A stretch of 64,000 nt of DNA, taken from contig CALHQJ010000010.1 of assembly GCA_938036545.1 (NCBI GenBank), positions 50,809 through 114,808 of the forward strand. The letters run 5' to 3'. The stretch is from an uncultured Clostridium sp. (GTDB taxonomy: Bacteria; Bacillota; Clostridia; Lachnospirales; Lachnospiraceae). How positions within the stretch are numbered: the first letter of the stretch is position 1; the number at the start of each line of letters is the position of its first letter. Made by a program: the position numbers and the translations under genes. The notes beneath the pieces are model-generated. The model was not told the origin of the DNA and searched no databases. It saw nothing but the letters and a program-made list of their open reading frames with translations. Shown here piece after piece: positions 54,293 through 63,685 of this stretch.

Positions 54293-57200
54293 ATGAATTT
54301 AACAAAAACCGTATTAAAACGTCCGGTTACCACAGTCCTGTGCGTTTTGTGTTTAATGGTATTTGGCTTTATTTCCCTGTTTTCATCAAAAATGGAGCTG
54401 ACTCCGGAAATGAACATGCCTATGATGGTAATCAGTACGATTTACGTGGGAGCCAGTCCGGAGGACGTGGATGAATTGCTGACTAAACCCATTGAGGATG
54501 CGATCGGCCAGTTAAGCGGTGTAGATTCTATTACATCTGCATCCAGTGAAAATTCTTCTATGGTGCTTCTGCAGTACGATTACGGCACAGATATGGATAA
54601 GGCATATTCTGATTTAAAGAAAAAGGTAGACGTGCTGGAAAGCTCTCTGCCAGAAGACGCCATGGCTCCGATTATTATGGAGTTTGACGTAAATAGTACG
54701 CCTTCCATGATGATGGCAGTTAATAATTCCGGCGTCAACAATTTGTATAATTATGTGAATGATATCGTGGTTCCGGAGCTGGAGAAAATCCCCAGCGTAG
54801 CCAGCGTAGACTTATCCGGCGGACAGGAAGAGTATGTAAGAATTCAGTTGATTCCGGAAAAACTGGCCCAGTACCACCTGTCTATTAATTCTGTGGCAAC
54901 TGCAGTTTCCGGAGCCAGCTTTTCCATACCGGCAGGTTCTACAGAAGTAGGAAGTCAGGACCTGAATGTTTCAGCTGGTGTAACTTATGACACAGTAGAC
55001 AGTTTAAAAGAGATCCCTATTACGACTCCAAGCGGAGATATTGTGTACCTGGATGATATCGCAGTAGTGGCGAATACCGTAAAAGACGCTTCCAGTATTG
55101 GACGATACAACGGAAGAGACACTGTATCTCTCAGCGTTCAAAAACAGCAAAAGAACAGTGCTCAGGAGGTTTCCAGAGAAGTGGACAAGGTTATGAACAA
55201 ACTGAAGGCCAATGACGAAAATCTTGAGATGGTAGTGGTTTATGACGCCAGCGATCAGATTGAAGGAGCATTGAATTCGGTATTCCAGACCATGATCATG
55301 GCAGTAGTGGTTTCCATGGTTATTATTTTCCTGTTTTTCGGAGACATAAAGGCGTCCCTGATTGTCGGAACTTCCATTCCGATCTCCATTATGGCCGCAT
55401 TGGTTTTAATGTATTTAATGGGATTTTCCCTGAACGTGATTACCATGAGCGCCCTGGTACTGGGCGTCGGCATGATGGTGGATAACTCTATCGTAGTTCT
55501 GGAAAGCTGCTTCCGATCTACAACCGGAAATGGATTTCGGGAGTACCGGCAGGCAGCTATTGAGGGAAGCGGAATCGTGCTTCAGTCTATTATCGGTTCT
55601 ACGGCAACCACCTGTGTTGTATTCCTTCCGCTGGCATTTTTGTCAGGTATGAGTGGACAGCTGTTTAAGCCCCTGGGCTTTACCATCATTTTCTGTATGG
55701 TTGCTTCTTTGATTTCTGCAATGACCATTGTGCCGCTGTGCTACGCATTTTACCGTCCGAGAGAAAACGGCCATGCGCCTGCATCTGCGGCAGTAAAAGC
55801 CATGCAGAAGGGATACCGGAATATTATGGAATCCATTCTTCCAAAGAAAAAGACGGTAATGTTTGCAACGATTGGCATGCTGATTGTATCTTTTATGATG
55901 GCATCACAGCTTCGTTCTGAAATGATTCCTGCCACAGACGAAGGAACTATAGATGTTTCCGTGGAAATGCGTCCTGGGGTTAATCTGGACAAAGCAGAGA
56001 CGATTTTAGGAAAAATTGAGCAGATTATCAGCGCAGATGAGGATCTGGATTCCTATATGCTGACTTATGGAGGCGGAATGTCCATGTCAGGCGGAAGCGG
56101 CAGCTTTACCGCATATTTAAAAGATGACAGAAAACGGGAAACCAGTGAAGTAGCAAAGGAATGGAAATCGTTATTAAGTACAGTAGATGACTGCAATATT
56201 ACTGTTGAAGAGAGCAACACTATGTCCAGCCTGTCTGTAGGAGACACCTATCAGGTTATTTTACAGAGTACTCAGTATGATGAATTGAAAGAAGTCTCTG
56301 ACCGGATTGCAGAAGAATTAAAAGCCAGGGAAGAGATCGCCAGGGTACATACCAGCCTGGAAAATGCGGCTCCTGTTGTCAAGCTTCATATTGACTCTGT
56401 AAAGGCGGCGGCAGAAGGCTTGACTCCGGCCATGGTTGCAGGAACTGTCAACCAGATTTTAAGCGGCGTGGATGCCACCACTCTGGAAGTAAACGGCAAT
56501 GAGGTAGACGTTCGGGTAGAATACCCAGCTGATGATTACAAGACAATTGATCAGTTAGAAGGAATTATGCTGACCAATACCTCCGGCGGAACCGTGGCTC
56601 TTACAGATGTAGCAGATGTGGCATTTGAAGACAGCCCGGCCAGCATTTCCAGAAGCAATAAGCAGTACCAGGTAACAATTTCAGCAGAATATGCCAAAGC
56701 AGACGATACCGGAAGACATGCAGCCAGAATTGACAATCAGCTTTTTGAAGAAGTGGTAAAGCCTAATATGACACAGACCATTTCTGTGGCAACCAATGAT
56801 GTTATCGAGATGATGAACGAGGAGTTCGGAGCGTTAGGCGAGGCAATTTTACTTGCCGCATTCCTGGTATTTGTCGTGATGGCGGCCCAGTTTGAATCTC
56901 CAAAGTTTTCATTTATGGTCATGACCACCATTCCATTCAGCCTGATTGGTTCCTTCGGCCTGTTGTGGCTTGCTGACGTTTCCATCAGTATGCCGTCACT
57001 GTTAGGTTTCCTGATGCTGGTAGGTACAGTAGTAAACAACGGTATTTTGTATGTGGATACAGTTAACCAGTACAGGACTTCTATGGATATGAAAACGGCT
57101 CTTATCGAAGCAGGTGCAACCCGTCTGCGCCCGATCCTGATGACGACGCTGACTACCATTGTAGCTATGATTCCGATGGCTCTGGCATTTGGAGAAAGCG

Positions 57201-57334
57201 GAGAGATGATGCAGGGACTGGGTTTGGTAGACGTAGGCGGACTGATAGCATCTACCATTTTATCCCTATTGATGCTTCCGGTTTACTATAGTATTATGAA
57301 CCGAAAGAGGAAAGTGGAACCCGATTATGATTAA
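54293..57334 (+). CDS. RND family efflux pump
   Basis: This 1013-residue proton-driven pump has the AcrB-like plan: first helix LKRPVTTVLCVLCLMVFGF, a large extracytoplasmic loop (VISTIYVGASPEDVDELLTK near 43), TM4 with VLGVGMMVDNSIVVLES near 390 (the key Asp), a second large loop, and VGTVVNNGILYVDTVNQY near 905. AGGAGG-type ribosome site. The substrate is unknown; hydrophobic compounds are usual. It lies between its adaptor and two TolC-like proteins. Confidence 0.95.
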   Translation: MNLTKTVLKRPVTTVLCVLCLMVFGFISLFSSKMELTPEMNMPMMVISTIYVGASPEDVDELLTKPIEDAIGQLSGVDSITSASSENSSMVLLQYDYGTDMDKAYSDLKKKVDVLESSLPEDAMAPIIMEFDVNSTPSMMMAVNNSGVNNLYNYVNDIVVPELEKIPSVASVDLSGGQEEYVRIQLIPEKLAQYHLSINSVATAVSGASFSIPAGSTEVGSQDLNVSAGVTYDTVDSLKEIPITTPSGDIVYLDDIAVVANTVKDASSIGRYNGRDTVSLSVQKQQKNSAQEVSREVDKVMNKLKANDENLEMVVVYDASDQIEGALNSVFQTMIMAVVVSMVIIFLFFGDIKASLIVGTSIPISIMAALVLMYLMGFSLNVITMSALVLGVGMMVDNSIVVLESCFRSTTGNGFREYRQAAIEGSGIVLQSIIGSTATTCVVFLPLAFLSGMSGQLFKPLGFTIIFCMVASLISAMTIVPLCYAFYRPRENGHAPASAAVKAMQKGYRNIMESILPKKKTVMFATIGMLIVSFMMASQLRSEMIPATDEGTIDVSVEMRPGVNLDKAETILGKIEQIISADEDLDSYMLTYGGGMSMSGGSGSFTAYLKDDRKRETSEVAKEWKSLLSTVDDCNITVEESNTMSSLSVGDTYQVILQSTQYDELKEVSDRIAEELKAREEIARVHTSLENAAPVVKLHIDSVKAAAEGLTPAMVAGTVNQILSGVDATTLEVNGNEVDVRVEYPADDYKTIDQLEGIMLTNTSGGTVALTDVADVAFEDSPASISRSNKQYQVTISAEYAKADDTGRHAARIDNQLFEEVVKPNMTQTISVATNDVIEMMNEEFGALGEAILLAAFLVFVVMAAQFESPKFSFMVMTTIPFSLIGSFGLLWLADVSISMPSLLGFLMLVGTVVNNGILYVDTVNQYRTSMDMKTALIEAGATRLRPILMTTLTTIVAMIPMALAFGESGEMMQGLGLVDVGGLIASTILSLLMLPVYYSIMNRKRKVEPDYD

Positions 57335-57369
57335 TGCATGTCCGGTTAAGGGCATGAAGGAGGGAACAT

Positions 57370-58533
57370 ATGAAACGTTTACATAACATGGCGGCTTTCG
57401 GTCTTGCGGCAGTTCTTGCGGCATCAGCGCCCTTCGGAGCGTATGCCGGAAGTCCGGAGTTTGCCTATACGCCGGAAAAATGGTCTTCTCTCAGAGATAA
57501 CAAGCTGGAATATAACGAGATTGGGGATTTGGTTCACGAATATAATCCTACGGTGTTGAATAATCAGGCTTCTTATGAGCAGAACCGGACAGGCGATATG
57601 GGCAGGAGCGATGGGGACATCGCCGCCAGCTACCGCCAGAATGCCCAGAATATTTATGATCAGATTGACATGATGGATCCGGACAGCCCCACCTATGACA
57701 GTACGGTTCTTGCCCTGGAACAGCAGGCCAAAGCGTTAGAAGCCAGCGCTACTCAGGCAGAAAGCGGTAATTTTGGCATGCTGAGTCAGAATAAGCAGGC
57801 AGAAGCGACTATTGTGGCTTCAACCAAGACCTTAATGATTAACTATCACCAGCTTTTGCTGAATCTGGAACTGTCGAAAAAAAACCTGGCGCTGCTGCAG
57901 AGCCAGCAAAATGCGGTGCAGCGCAAGGCTGATATTGGCATGGCAACCCAAATGGATGTGCTTAATGCCAAAAGCGCAGTGGAAAATATGGAAATGATAA
58001 TTTTAAGCACAGAAAAGCAGATCCGGACCACAAAGCAAAGCATGTGTCTGGCCACAGGATGGGCTTATAATGCCAATCCGGAAATCGGGGAACTGCCGTC
58101 AGTCAGCAAAGATGAGATTCTTGCCATTAATCTGGATGCAGATAAGGAAGAAGCGGTAAAAAATAACTATACGTTGTCTGCAAACCGCCACCGTTACAGC
58201 AATACCAGAGTTGCAGAAACCCAGGAAACCCTGGAAGAGACTATAAAAAATAATGAGTCTCAGATTCGCTCTTCTGTAACCAGCAGCTATCAGGCCCTTT
58301 TACAGGCCCAGTCCGATTACGAACAGGCCCAGACCGAACTGGAATTGACCCAGAAACAGTTCGATACGGCTGCTTTAAATCTGTCCATTGGAAATCTGAG
58401 CCAGCTGGAGTATGAGCAGCAGGTGTTTGCACTGGAAGGTGCGAAAACGGCTCTGACATTAAAAGAAATGGCAGTCCTTCAGGCTTATGAAGCATATACC
58501 AGCGGCGTGGCAGGCCTGGCGTCTGCAGGTTAA
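57370..58533 (+). CDS. TolC-like helical protein, first copy
   Basis: This 387-residue exported protein has a signal peptide (GLAAVLAASAPFGAYAG) and no lipobox. The mature part is almost all helical with heptad-like repeats. Two similar halves each contain a TolC-type block: RKADIGMATQMDVLNAKSAV near 197 and LNLSIGNLSQLEYEQQVFAL near 337. These match the outer-membrane efflux protein repeat. It is shorter than Gram-negative TolC (about 470 mature), and I see no clear beta-strands for a membrane barrel. It lies 35 nt after the RND gene. In a one-membrane cell it would be a wall-side tunnel or an adaptor; this is inference. Confidence 0.8.
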   Translation: MKRLHNMAAFGLAAVLAASAPFGAYAGSPEFAYTPEKWSSLRDNKLEYNEIGDLVHEYNPTVLNNQASYEQNRTGDMGRSDGDIAASYRQNAQNIYDQIDMMDPDSPTYDSTVLALEQQAKALEASATQAESGNFGMLSQNKQAEATIVASTKTLMINYHQLLLNLELSKKNLALLQSQQNAVQRKADIGMATQMDVLNAKSAVENMEMIILSTEKQIRTTKQSMCLATGWAYNANPEIGELPSVSKDEILAINLDADKEEAVKNNYTLSANRHRYSNTRVAETQETLEETIKNNESQIRSSVTSSYQALLQAQSDYEQAQTELELTQKQFDTAALNLSIGNLSQLEYEQQVFALEGAKTALTLKEMAVLQAYEAYTSGVAGLASAG

Positions 58534-58545
58534 AGGAGGCGGCGC

Positions 58546-59745
58546 ATGAAAATCAGAAACATTGCATTTCACCGAATAAAAGCAGCCCTGGCGCTGGGAG
58601 CGGGGATTGCGCTTCTGGCTCCGGCAGCTTCGCCATACTCCTTGAAAGCAGAAGCTGCAGTACAGCAGCCGGAAGATATGGATGATGAAACCTGGGGCAG
58701 ATTGCTGGACGATACTATGGAATACGAAGAAATTCCGAATTTAATCGAATTTTTTAATCCGGCTTACCGTTCAGCAGCAGATTCGGTCGAGGACGGTTTG
58801 AAGGATTCCTATGATTTAGTAGAAAAAATGCGGGAAGACGGAAAGGAATACCGGCAGCAGGCAAAAGGCCTGGAAGCAGAAGGAGACATGATTTATTCGG
58901 CTCAATATAAGGCCATGGCAAAAAGTCTGTCTTCTGCTGCCAGTACCATGGAAAAGACGCTGGACAAACAGGCCAGACGGCTGGATCAGAATACGCTGGC
59001 GCCGATCCGGTATCAGTTAAGCTCGGCGGTACAGTCCCTGTTTATTGGCTATAAGCAGATGGAAGTAAACCGGGAAATGCTGGAAAAGATGGTTCAGCTG
59101 TACAGTTCCATGCTGTCCATGTCGGATACTCAAAGCCAGATTGGGATGGCAACCTCTACGGATCTGCTGTCAGCCAAAGTCAGCCTGACTTCGGTGCAGA
59201 ATCAGCTGCAGACCCTGGATAACAGTATGGATTCCATGCGGCGGACCCTGATTATGCTGACCGGATGGGACTATACAGACAATCCGGCTCTGGGAGCAGT
59301 TCCGGAACCGGATATGAGCCGGATAGCCAGTATTGACAGAGAAGCGGATAAGGTAAAAGCTATTGCTTACAACCAGTCCATTATTTCTCTGAAAAATACG
59401 AAAGAGGCAAACCGCACAGTAAAAGACATCCATTCTAAGGAGCGGAGCGTGACAGATGCAGAGGAACAGCTTCGCAGCAATATGGATACCTTATATTACA
59501 GCCTGCTGGAAAAGCAGGCTGCCCTGCAGGCGGCTGATACGGCGTTTTTACAGGCTCAGCTTACCATGGACAGCAATAACCGCCGTTATGAACTGGGGAT
59601 GCTTGGCCAGGCAGAATATCTGGGAACCCAGATTACTTACTGTCAGGCAAAGGCAGCCAGAGATACCGCCAATATGAATATGCTGCAGGCGCTAAACGAG
59701 TACAATTGGGCTCTTAAGGGCGTGGTGTCTGTGGAGCAAAATTAG
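58546..59745 (+). CDS. TolC-like helical protein, second copy
   Basis: This 399-residue exported protein has a long signal region (ALALGAGIALLAPAASPYSL then KAEAA). Its mature part is helical with the repeat blocks SQIGMATSTDLLSAKVSL near 203 and YELGMLGQAEYLGTQITY near 347. It is related to the preceding gene: both have a DD/MEYEEIPNLIEFFNP- or LEYNEIGDLVHEYNP-like N-terminus and a GWxYxxNP segment. It follows after 12 nt. A hetero-oligomer of the two is plausible. Its last 32 nt overlap spoIIR on the other strand. Confidence 0.8.
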   Translation: MKIRNIAFHRIKAALALGAGIALLAPAASPYSLKAEAAVQQPEDMDDETWGRLLDDTMEYEEIPNLIEFFNPAYRSAADSVEDGLKDSYDLVEKMREDGKEYRQQAKGLEAEGDMIYSAQYKAMAKSLSSAASTMEKTLDKQARRLDQNTLAPIRYQLSSAVQSLFIGYKQMEVNREMLEKMVQLYSSMLSMSDTQSQIGMATSTDLLSAKVSLTSVQNQLQTLDNSMDSMRRTLIMLTGWDYTDNPALGAVPEPDMSRIASIDREADKVKAIAYNQSIISLKNTKEANRTVKDIHSKERSVTDAEEQLRSNMDTLYYSLLEKQAALQAADTAFLQAQLTMDSNNRRYELGMLGQAEYLGTQITYCQAKAARDTANMNMLQALNEYNWALKGVVSVEQN

Positions 59746-60391
59746 AAGAAAATGAATCCCACCACTCAGGCAGCCGGAAGGAAAGCTGAATATCAGGGTG
59801 GACTGCGAAAAGGGATTCATAATCTTCTTCGGCAAGCAGTCCGGCCAATTCTTTTTTGGAAGAATCCGGTACGACTGCCGCCGTATCGCTGACAAAGCAA
59901 AGAGAAGGATAGAGGACGCACCACCAGTTGCGTCCTTTTCCTTTGCCTAAAATAACTCGGACGGCATCGTAATCACCGGCAGGAAACAGCATATCTCCAT
60001 AAATCTTTGTGGGAAAATGGCTGACTCCCACCTGAATCTGGGTCTCATAGGAAAAACCACGGCTGCGGATAAACTCGTTGGCAGCCTGCTCCAGCTGGGC
60101 TTTATGCAGGTTTACGTAAGAGGCAGCCTGTTCCTTGGAGGCGGTTTCGCTGCCCTGGCTTTCTGCAAGGCCGTTGGCGATTTCATTTAAAAGAAGGGAA
60201 CGGACTTCTAATTTTAAGGACTGATCCTCTGTTTGATTGCTGTCGGCTATTACGTGGAAACGTAGAACCTTTTCACTGATTCTCCCGGCCAGCTCCTGAT
60301 CGCGGCTGTTCAGGTGGACGAGACACAGCAGAAAGGCCAGAAGGATCAGGCACAGGCCGGCTGAAATATCATTTTTTACGGATGTCATCAT
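59714..60391 (-). CDS. spoIIR: Stage II sporulation protein R
   Basis: This 225-residue exported signalling protein is made in the forespore and triggers SpoIIGA-dependent activation of sigma-E. One N-terminal membrane/signal helix (ISAGLCLILLAFLLCLVHL) precedes the conserved VLRFHVIADSNQTEDQSLK and GDYDAVRVILGKGKGRNWW (then CVLYPSLCF). GGGAG lies 8 nt before the ATG at 60391. It is evidence for an endospore former. Its 3' end overlaps the second TolC-like gene by 32 nt. Confidence 0.93.
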   Translation of the reverse strand: MMTSVKNDISAGLCLILLAFLLCLVHLNSRDQELAGRISEKVLRFHVIADSNQTEDQSLKLEVRSLLLNEIANGLAESQGSETASKEQAASYVNLHKAQLEQAANEFIRSRGFSYETQIQVGVSHFPTKIYGDMLFPAGDYDAVRVILGKGKGRNWWCVLYPSLCFVSDTAAVVPDSSKKELAGLLAEEDYESLFAVHPDIQLSFRLPEWWDSFSSNFAPQTPRP

Positions 60392-60422
60392 ATACAAATC
60401 TCCCTGTCTGTTTAGATTTCTG

Positions 60423-60450
60423 TTGTAATTGTTGACGCCTGTGGTATAAT
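60423..60450 (+). promoter_or_regulatory. Promoter of ddl
   Basis: TTGTAA (60423) and TATAAT (60445) spaced 16 nt, with extended TGG, 66 nt before the ddl ATG. Confidence 0.65.
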
Positions 60451-60515
60451 CTAAACACGTATGCCATAAAAATAAATCACAGGCTTTGGCAAAAGCTTAA
60501 TAGGAGATAGATGAC

Positions 60516-61571
60516 ATGGAAAAAAAGACGATAGCAGTGTTATTTGGAGGCCAGTCCTCAGAACATGTAGTTTCCTGCATGTCGGCTGCAAACGTAGTAG
60601 AACAGATTGATACAGACAAATATAATCTTTTGCTCATTGGAATTACAGAGGACGGCCATTGGTTAAAAGCGCCGTCACTGGATTCGATTCGGGATGGAAG
60701 CTGGAGAGAAAGCAAGGCAGAAGCTGTGATTCTTCCAGATGCAACGAAAAAATGCGCCTTGATTAAAGAGGGAAGTTCCTGGCAGGAGATTGCAATAGAC
60801 GGAGCATTTCCGGTTCTTCACGGGCTGTATGGAGAAGACGGCACGGTTCAGGGATTGTTTGAACTGGCCCGTATCCCCTATGTAGGCTGCGGCGTACTGG
60901 CTTCCGCTGTTTCCATGGATAAACTGTATACCAAGATCATTGTAGATGATTTGGGGATTCGCCAGGCAGCTTATGAGCCTGTGACGAAAGAACAGCTGAC
61001 CCATATGGACGAAGTGGTAAGCCGCATAGAAGCAAGATTTTCTTATCCGGTATTTATTAAGCCCAGCAATGCAGGATCTTCCAAGGGTGTTTCTAAGGCA
61101 GAAAACAGAAACAGTTTGATAGAAGGCCTTTTGGAAGCAGCACAGCACGACAGAAAGATTCTGGTAGAAGAGACGATTGTGGGACGGGAAATCGAGTGCG
61201 CTGTCTTTGGCGGCGGAACTATGCCAGTGGAAGCTTCCGGCGTAGGAGAAATTTTGGCTGCTGCTGATTTTTATGATTTTGACGCCAAATATTATAATGA
61301 AGAATCCAGAACAGTAGTCGATCCGGAGCTGCCTGGAGATGCGGCCGAGACAGTCAGAAGAAATGCGGCGGCTATTTTTAAGGCAGTAGACGGTTATGGT
61401 CTGGCCCGCGTAGACTTCTTTGTAAAAAACGATGGCGAAGTAGTCTTTAATGAAATCAATACCCTGCCTGGATTTACAGCGATCAGTATGTATCCCATGC
61501 TTTGGGAAGCAAGAGGCATTGATAAAAAGACTCTGGTAAACCGGCTGATTGAGCATGGCCTGGCCCGTTAG
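60516..61571 (+). CDS. ddl: D-alanine--D-alanine ligase
   Basis: This 351-residue ATP-grasp enzyme makes the dipeptide for peptidoglycan precursors. It has VLFGGQSSEHVVSCMSA at the N-terminus, FPVLHGLYGEDGTVQG near 100, the grasp lysine in FIKPSNAGSSKGVSKA near 180, and the metal site FNEINTLPGFTAISMYP near 312. The sequence alone does not prove D-Ala over D-Ser/D-Lac specificity. murI starts 65 nt later. Confidence 0.95.
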   Translation: MEKKTIAVLFGGQSSEHVVSCMSAANVVEQIDTDKYNLLLIGITEDGHWLKAPSLDSIRDGSWRESKAEAVILPDATKKCALIKEGSSWQEIAIDGAFPVLHGLYGEDGTVQGLFELARIPYVGCGVLASAVSMDKLYTKIIVDDLGIRQAAYEPVTKEQLTHMDEVVSRIEARFSYPVFIKPSNAGSSKGVSKAENRNSLIEGLLEAAQHDRKILVEETIVGREIECAVFGGGTMPVEASGVGEILAAADFYDFDAKYYNEESRTVVDPELPGDAAETVRRNAAAIFKAVDGYGLARVDFFVKNDGEVVFNEINTLPGFTAISMYPMLWEARGIDKKTLVNRLIEHGLAR

Positions 61572-61636
61572 GATTGGACTGGAGACGTGCAGAAATTAAA
61601 ATCAGAAGGGAAGTAAAATCAGGAGGGAAGATCCAG

Positions 61637-62458
61637 ATGACAGACAGAAATGCCTCTATTGGCGTTTTTGACTCCGGCGTAGGAGGCCTTACAGTGGCCA
61701 GGGAGATTATCCGGCAGATGCCGGATGAAAGAATGATTTATTTTGGAGATACGGCCAGAGTTCCCTATGGAAGCAAGTCCAGGGACAACATTATCCGGTT
61801 TTCCGGACAAATCATCCGTTTTTTAAAAAGCAAACAGGTAAAGGCAATTGTAATTGCCTGTAATACAGCCAGTGCATATGCGCTGGAAGAAGTGAAAAAG
61901 GAACTGGACATTCCGATTATCGGGGTGATTCGGGCCGGGGCAGTCAGCGCTGTAAAAGCAACTCAAAATGGGAAGATTGGCATTATCGGCACAGAGGGAA
62001 CTATCCGCAGTGGCATTTACGAAACCGTTATAAAAGAACTGATGCCGGATGCCCGGGTAACAGGAAAAGCCTGTCCCCTGTTAGTACCGCTGGTAGAAGA
62101 GGGATTGTTTCACGATTCCGTCACAGATGAGATTGCATCCCGTTACCTCAGTGAATTGAAATCCAAATATGTAGATACGCTGGTGCTGGGCTGCACTCAT
62201 TATCCACTGCTTCGTTCTACCATTAAACGGCTTATGGGAGAAGAAGTGACTCTGGTTAATCCAGCATACGAAACAGCCATTGAACTGAGAGATTTACTGA
62301 CAAGAAGAGATTTGCTCTGTGATGAAGGGGCGGCAGAGGCCGGAGAAAAGTATCAGTTTTATGTCAGCGATTTGGCAGAGAAATTCACCAACTTTGCCTC
62401 CGCCATTCTTCCGGAGCAGGTGAAGGAAACCAAAAAGATAGATATTGAAACCTATTAA
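61637..62458 (+). CDS. murI: Glutamate racemase
   Basis: This 273-residue enzyme makes D-glutamate for peptidoglycan. It begins IGVFDSGVGGLTVAREI. The catalytic cysteines are Cys75 (IACNTASA) and Cys186 (LGCTHYPLL). AGGAGG at 61621-61626 lies 10 nt before the ATG at 61637, a little long. An in-frame ATG at 61574 would add 21 basic residues and is unlikely. Adjacent to ddl in a wall-precursor pair. Confidence 0.95.
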   Translation: MTDRNASIGVFDSGVGGLTVAREIIRQMPDERMIYFGDTARVPYGSKSRDNIIRFSGQIIRFLKSKQVKAIVIACNTASAYALEEVKKELDIPIIGVIRAGAVSAVKATQNGKIGIIGTEGTIRSGIYETVIKELMPDARVTGKACPLLVPLVEEGLFHDSVTDEIASRYLSELKSKYVDTLVLGCTHYPLLRSTIKRLMGEEVTLVNPAYETAIELRDLLTRRDLLCDEGAAEAGEKYQFYVSDLAEKFTNFASAILPEQVKETKKIDIETY

Positions 62459-62465
62459 AAGTAAC

Positions 62466-62617
62466 GTAACAGTTCAGCCATGCATCTTCTTGCCCGCTTA
62501 CAGCGGACAAGAAGCATCGGGAGTCTGTCCTATGAAGATTTTGACAGAAAAATTCTTATGAAAACAAGCTTTCAACGCTTTTTTTCTGTCAGAATCTCCG
62601 CATGGCTGAACTGTTGC
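62466..62617. repeat. Palindromic repeat family, longest copy E
   Basis: GTAACAGTTCAGCCATGC opens and GCATGGCTGAACTGTTGC closes a 152-bp element. Inside are the CTTCTTGCCCGC/GCGGACAAGAAG hairpin and a second inverted pair, GATTTTGACAGAAAAA / TTTTTTCTGTCAGAATC. It combines the modules seen separately in copies B/C and D. It lies between murI and the DUF1934 gene. Confidence 0.85.
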
Positions 62618-62656
62618 AATCCAATTCACGGATTAATTTGGAAAGCAGGAGGAACT

Positions 62657-63103
62657 ATGACAAAAGATGTACTCGTCACAGTCAGCGGACTTCAGACCAT
62701 GGGCGGTGAGAGCGATCAGGTTCAGGTCATTACCGCAGGAAATTATTATCAGAAAAATGGAAAGCACTATATTGTTTATGATGAGGTGATAGAAGGTTTT
62801 GACAGTCCGGTTAAAAACACCATTAAAGTAGGAGAAGATACCATGGACGTGATTAAACATGGCGTTGCCAGCGTCCATATGGTGTTTGAAAAAGACAAAA
62901 AACGGATTGCATCCTATACCACTCCTATGGGAGAAATGGTTGTAGGGTTAAATACCACCAATATTCAGGTAGAAGAAGAGGAAGATGCTTTAAAAGTCCA
63001 GGTCAATTATTCCCTGGATATTAATTACGAACATGTATCAGAATGCAACATTGTAGTCAGCGTCCAGTCCAAGGGACAGGCTGCTATTCATTTGATGAGT
63101 TAA
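62657..63103 (+). CDS. DUF1934 (YwiB-like) beta-barrel protein
   Basis: This 148-residue protein has the DUF1934 pattern: KDVLVTVSGLQTMGGESDQV at the start, then YYQKNGKHYIVYDEV and a MVVGLNTTNIQV segment. The family is a small calycin-like barrel of unknown function. AGGAGG at 62647-62652 selects the ATG at 62657; the upstream in-frame start at 62480 lies inside the palindromic repeat. Confidence 0.88.
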   Translation: MTKDVLVTVSGLQTMGGESDQVQVITAGNYYQKNGKHYIVYDEVIEGFDSPVKNTIKVGEDTMDVIKHGVASVHMVFEKDKKRIASYTTPMGEMVVGLNTTNIQVEEEEDALKVQVNYSLDINYEHVSECNIVVSVQSKGQAAIHLMS

Positions 63104-63116
63104 ATAATAAAAAACA

Positions 63117-63150
63117 AAAGGCGCAGCTCATTTGAACTGCGTCTTCTGTC
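63117..63150. terminator. Terminator between DUF1934 and the convergent gene
   Basis: AAAGGCGCAG pairs with CTGCGTCTT around a loop with CTCA/TGAA. Flanked by A-rich and T/C-rich tracts. Confidence 0.6.
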
Positions 63151-63175
63151 TTTAAAACTGCCTGAACAGCTTTCA

Positions 63176-63646
63176 TTATGCTTCTTTTTTGTCTTTCTTC
63201 CAGAACATCAGCTTGTCTCTTAAGCGTTTCTTCTTCGGTGCAGGCTGAATGGCCTTGCCGCGGACGCTTTTCAGTTCGGTGATATAAAGTCCGCTGATAA
63301 CGACTTTGGCTTCGCTCTTAACCGGAAGAACCTGATAAACCTTCTCATCTGCAATAAGAGTTACAATCTTTGGACCAACCTTGGCTTTTACAATCGGCAG
63401 TTTTGCCCAGCGCATATATTTTGGGGTCTGCTCATAAACCATCTTGGGAAGGCCGGACTCTTTGACTTTTAACTTCTTTTTGTCAATTACCAGGATTGAG
63501 ACAGTCTGCTTGGCTGCTTCCATCATAGACTGGGATGCGGCCTGTTTCTTCTCCAGCTTACGCCCGAAATAGTACAGAACACCCAGAATGATTACAGCGA
63601 TAAGCAGAATCCAAAGAATAACATTAAAAATTAAACTCCAGTTCAT
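63176..63646 (-). CDS. Conserved single-pass membrane protein of unknown function
   Basis: This 156-residue protein has one N-terminal helix (IFNVILWILLIAVIILGVLYYFG) and a basic C-terminus (KKKRLRDKLMFWKKDKKEA). The middle (about 45-135) is beta-rich with VSILVIDKKKLKVKESGLP and VTLIADEKVYQVLPVKSEA. No family recognised. GGAGGT precedes the ATG. It has its own promoter and lies divergent to rpoB. Confidence 0.75.
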   Translation of the reverse strand: MNWSLIFNVILWILLIAVIILGVLYYFGRKLEKKQAASQSMMEAAKQTVSILVIDKKKLKVKESGLPKMVYEQTPKYMRWAKLPIVKAKVGPKIVTLIADEKVYQVLPVKSEAKVVISGLYITELKSVRGKAIQPAPKKKRLRDKLMFWKKDKKEA

Positions 63647-63685
63647 CGGGTAATACCTCCAACAGTTTCCTTATGTATAAGAAAG

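Noticed and set aside
60675..61556. 293-codon minus-strand frame over ddl
   Set aside because: Shadow of ddl, which has all ATP-grasp motifs on the plus strand.
62480..62656. N-terminal extension of the DUF1934 gene
   Set aside because: It would translate the palindromic repeat; the AGGAGG before 62657 gives the family-standard N-terminus.
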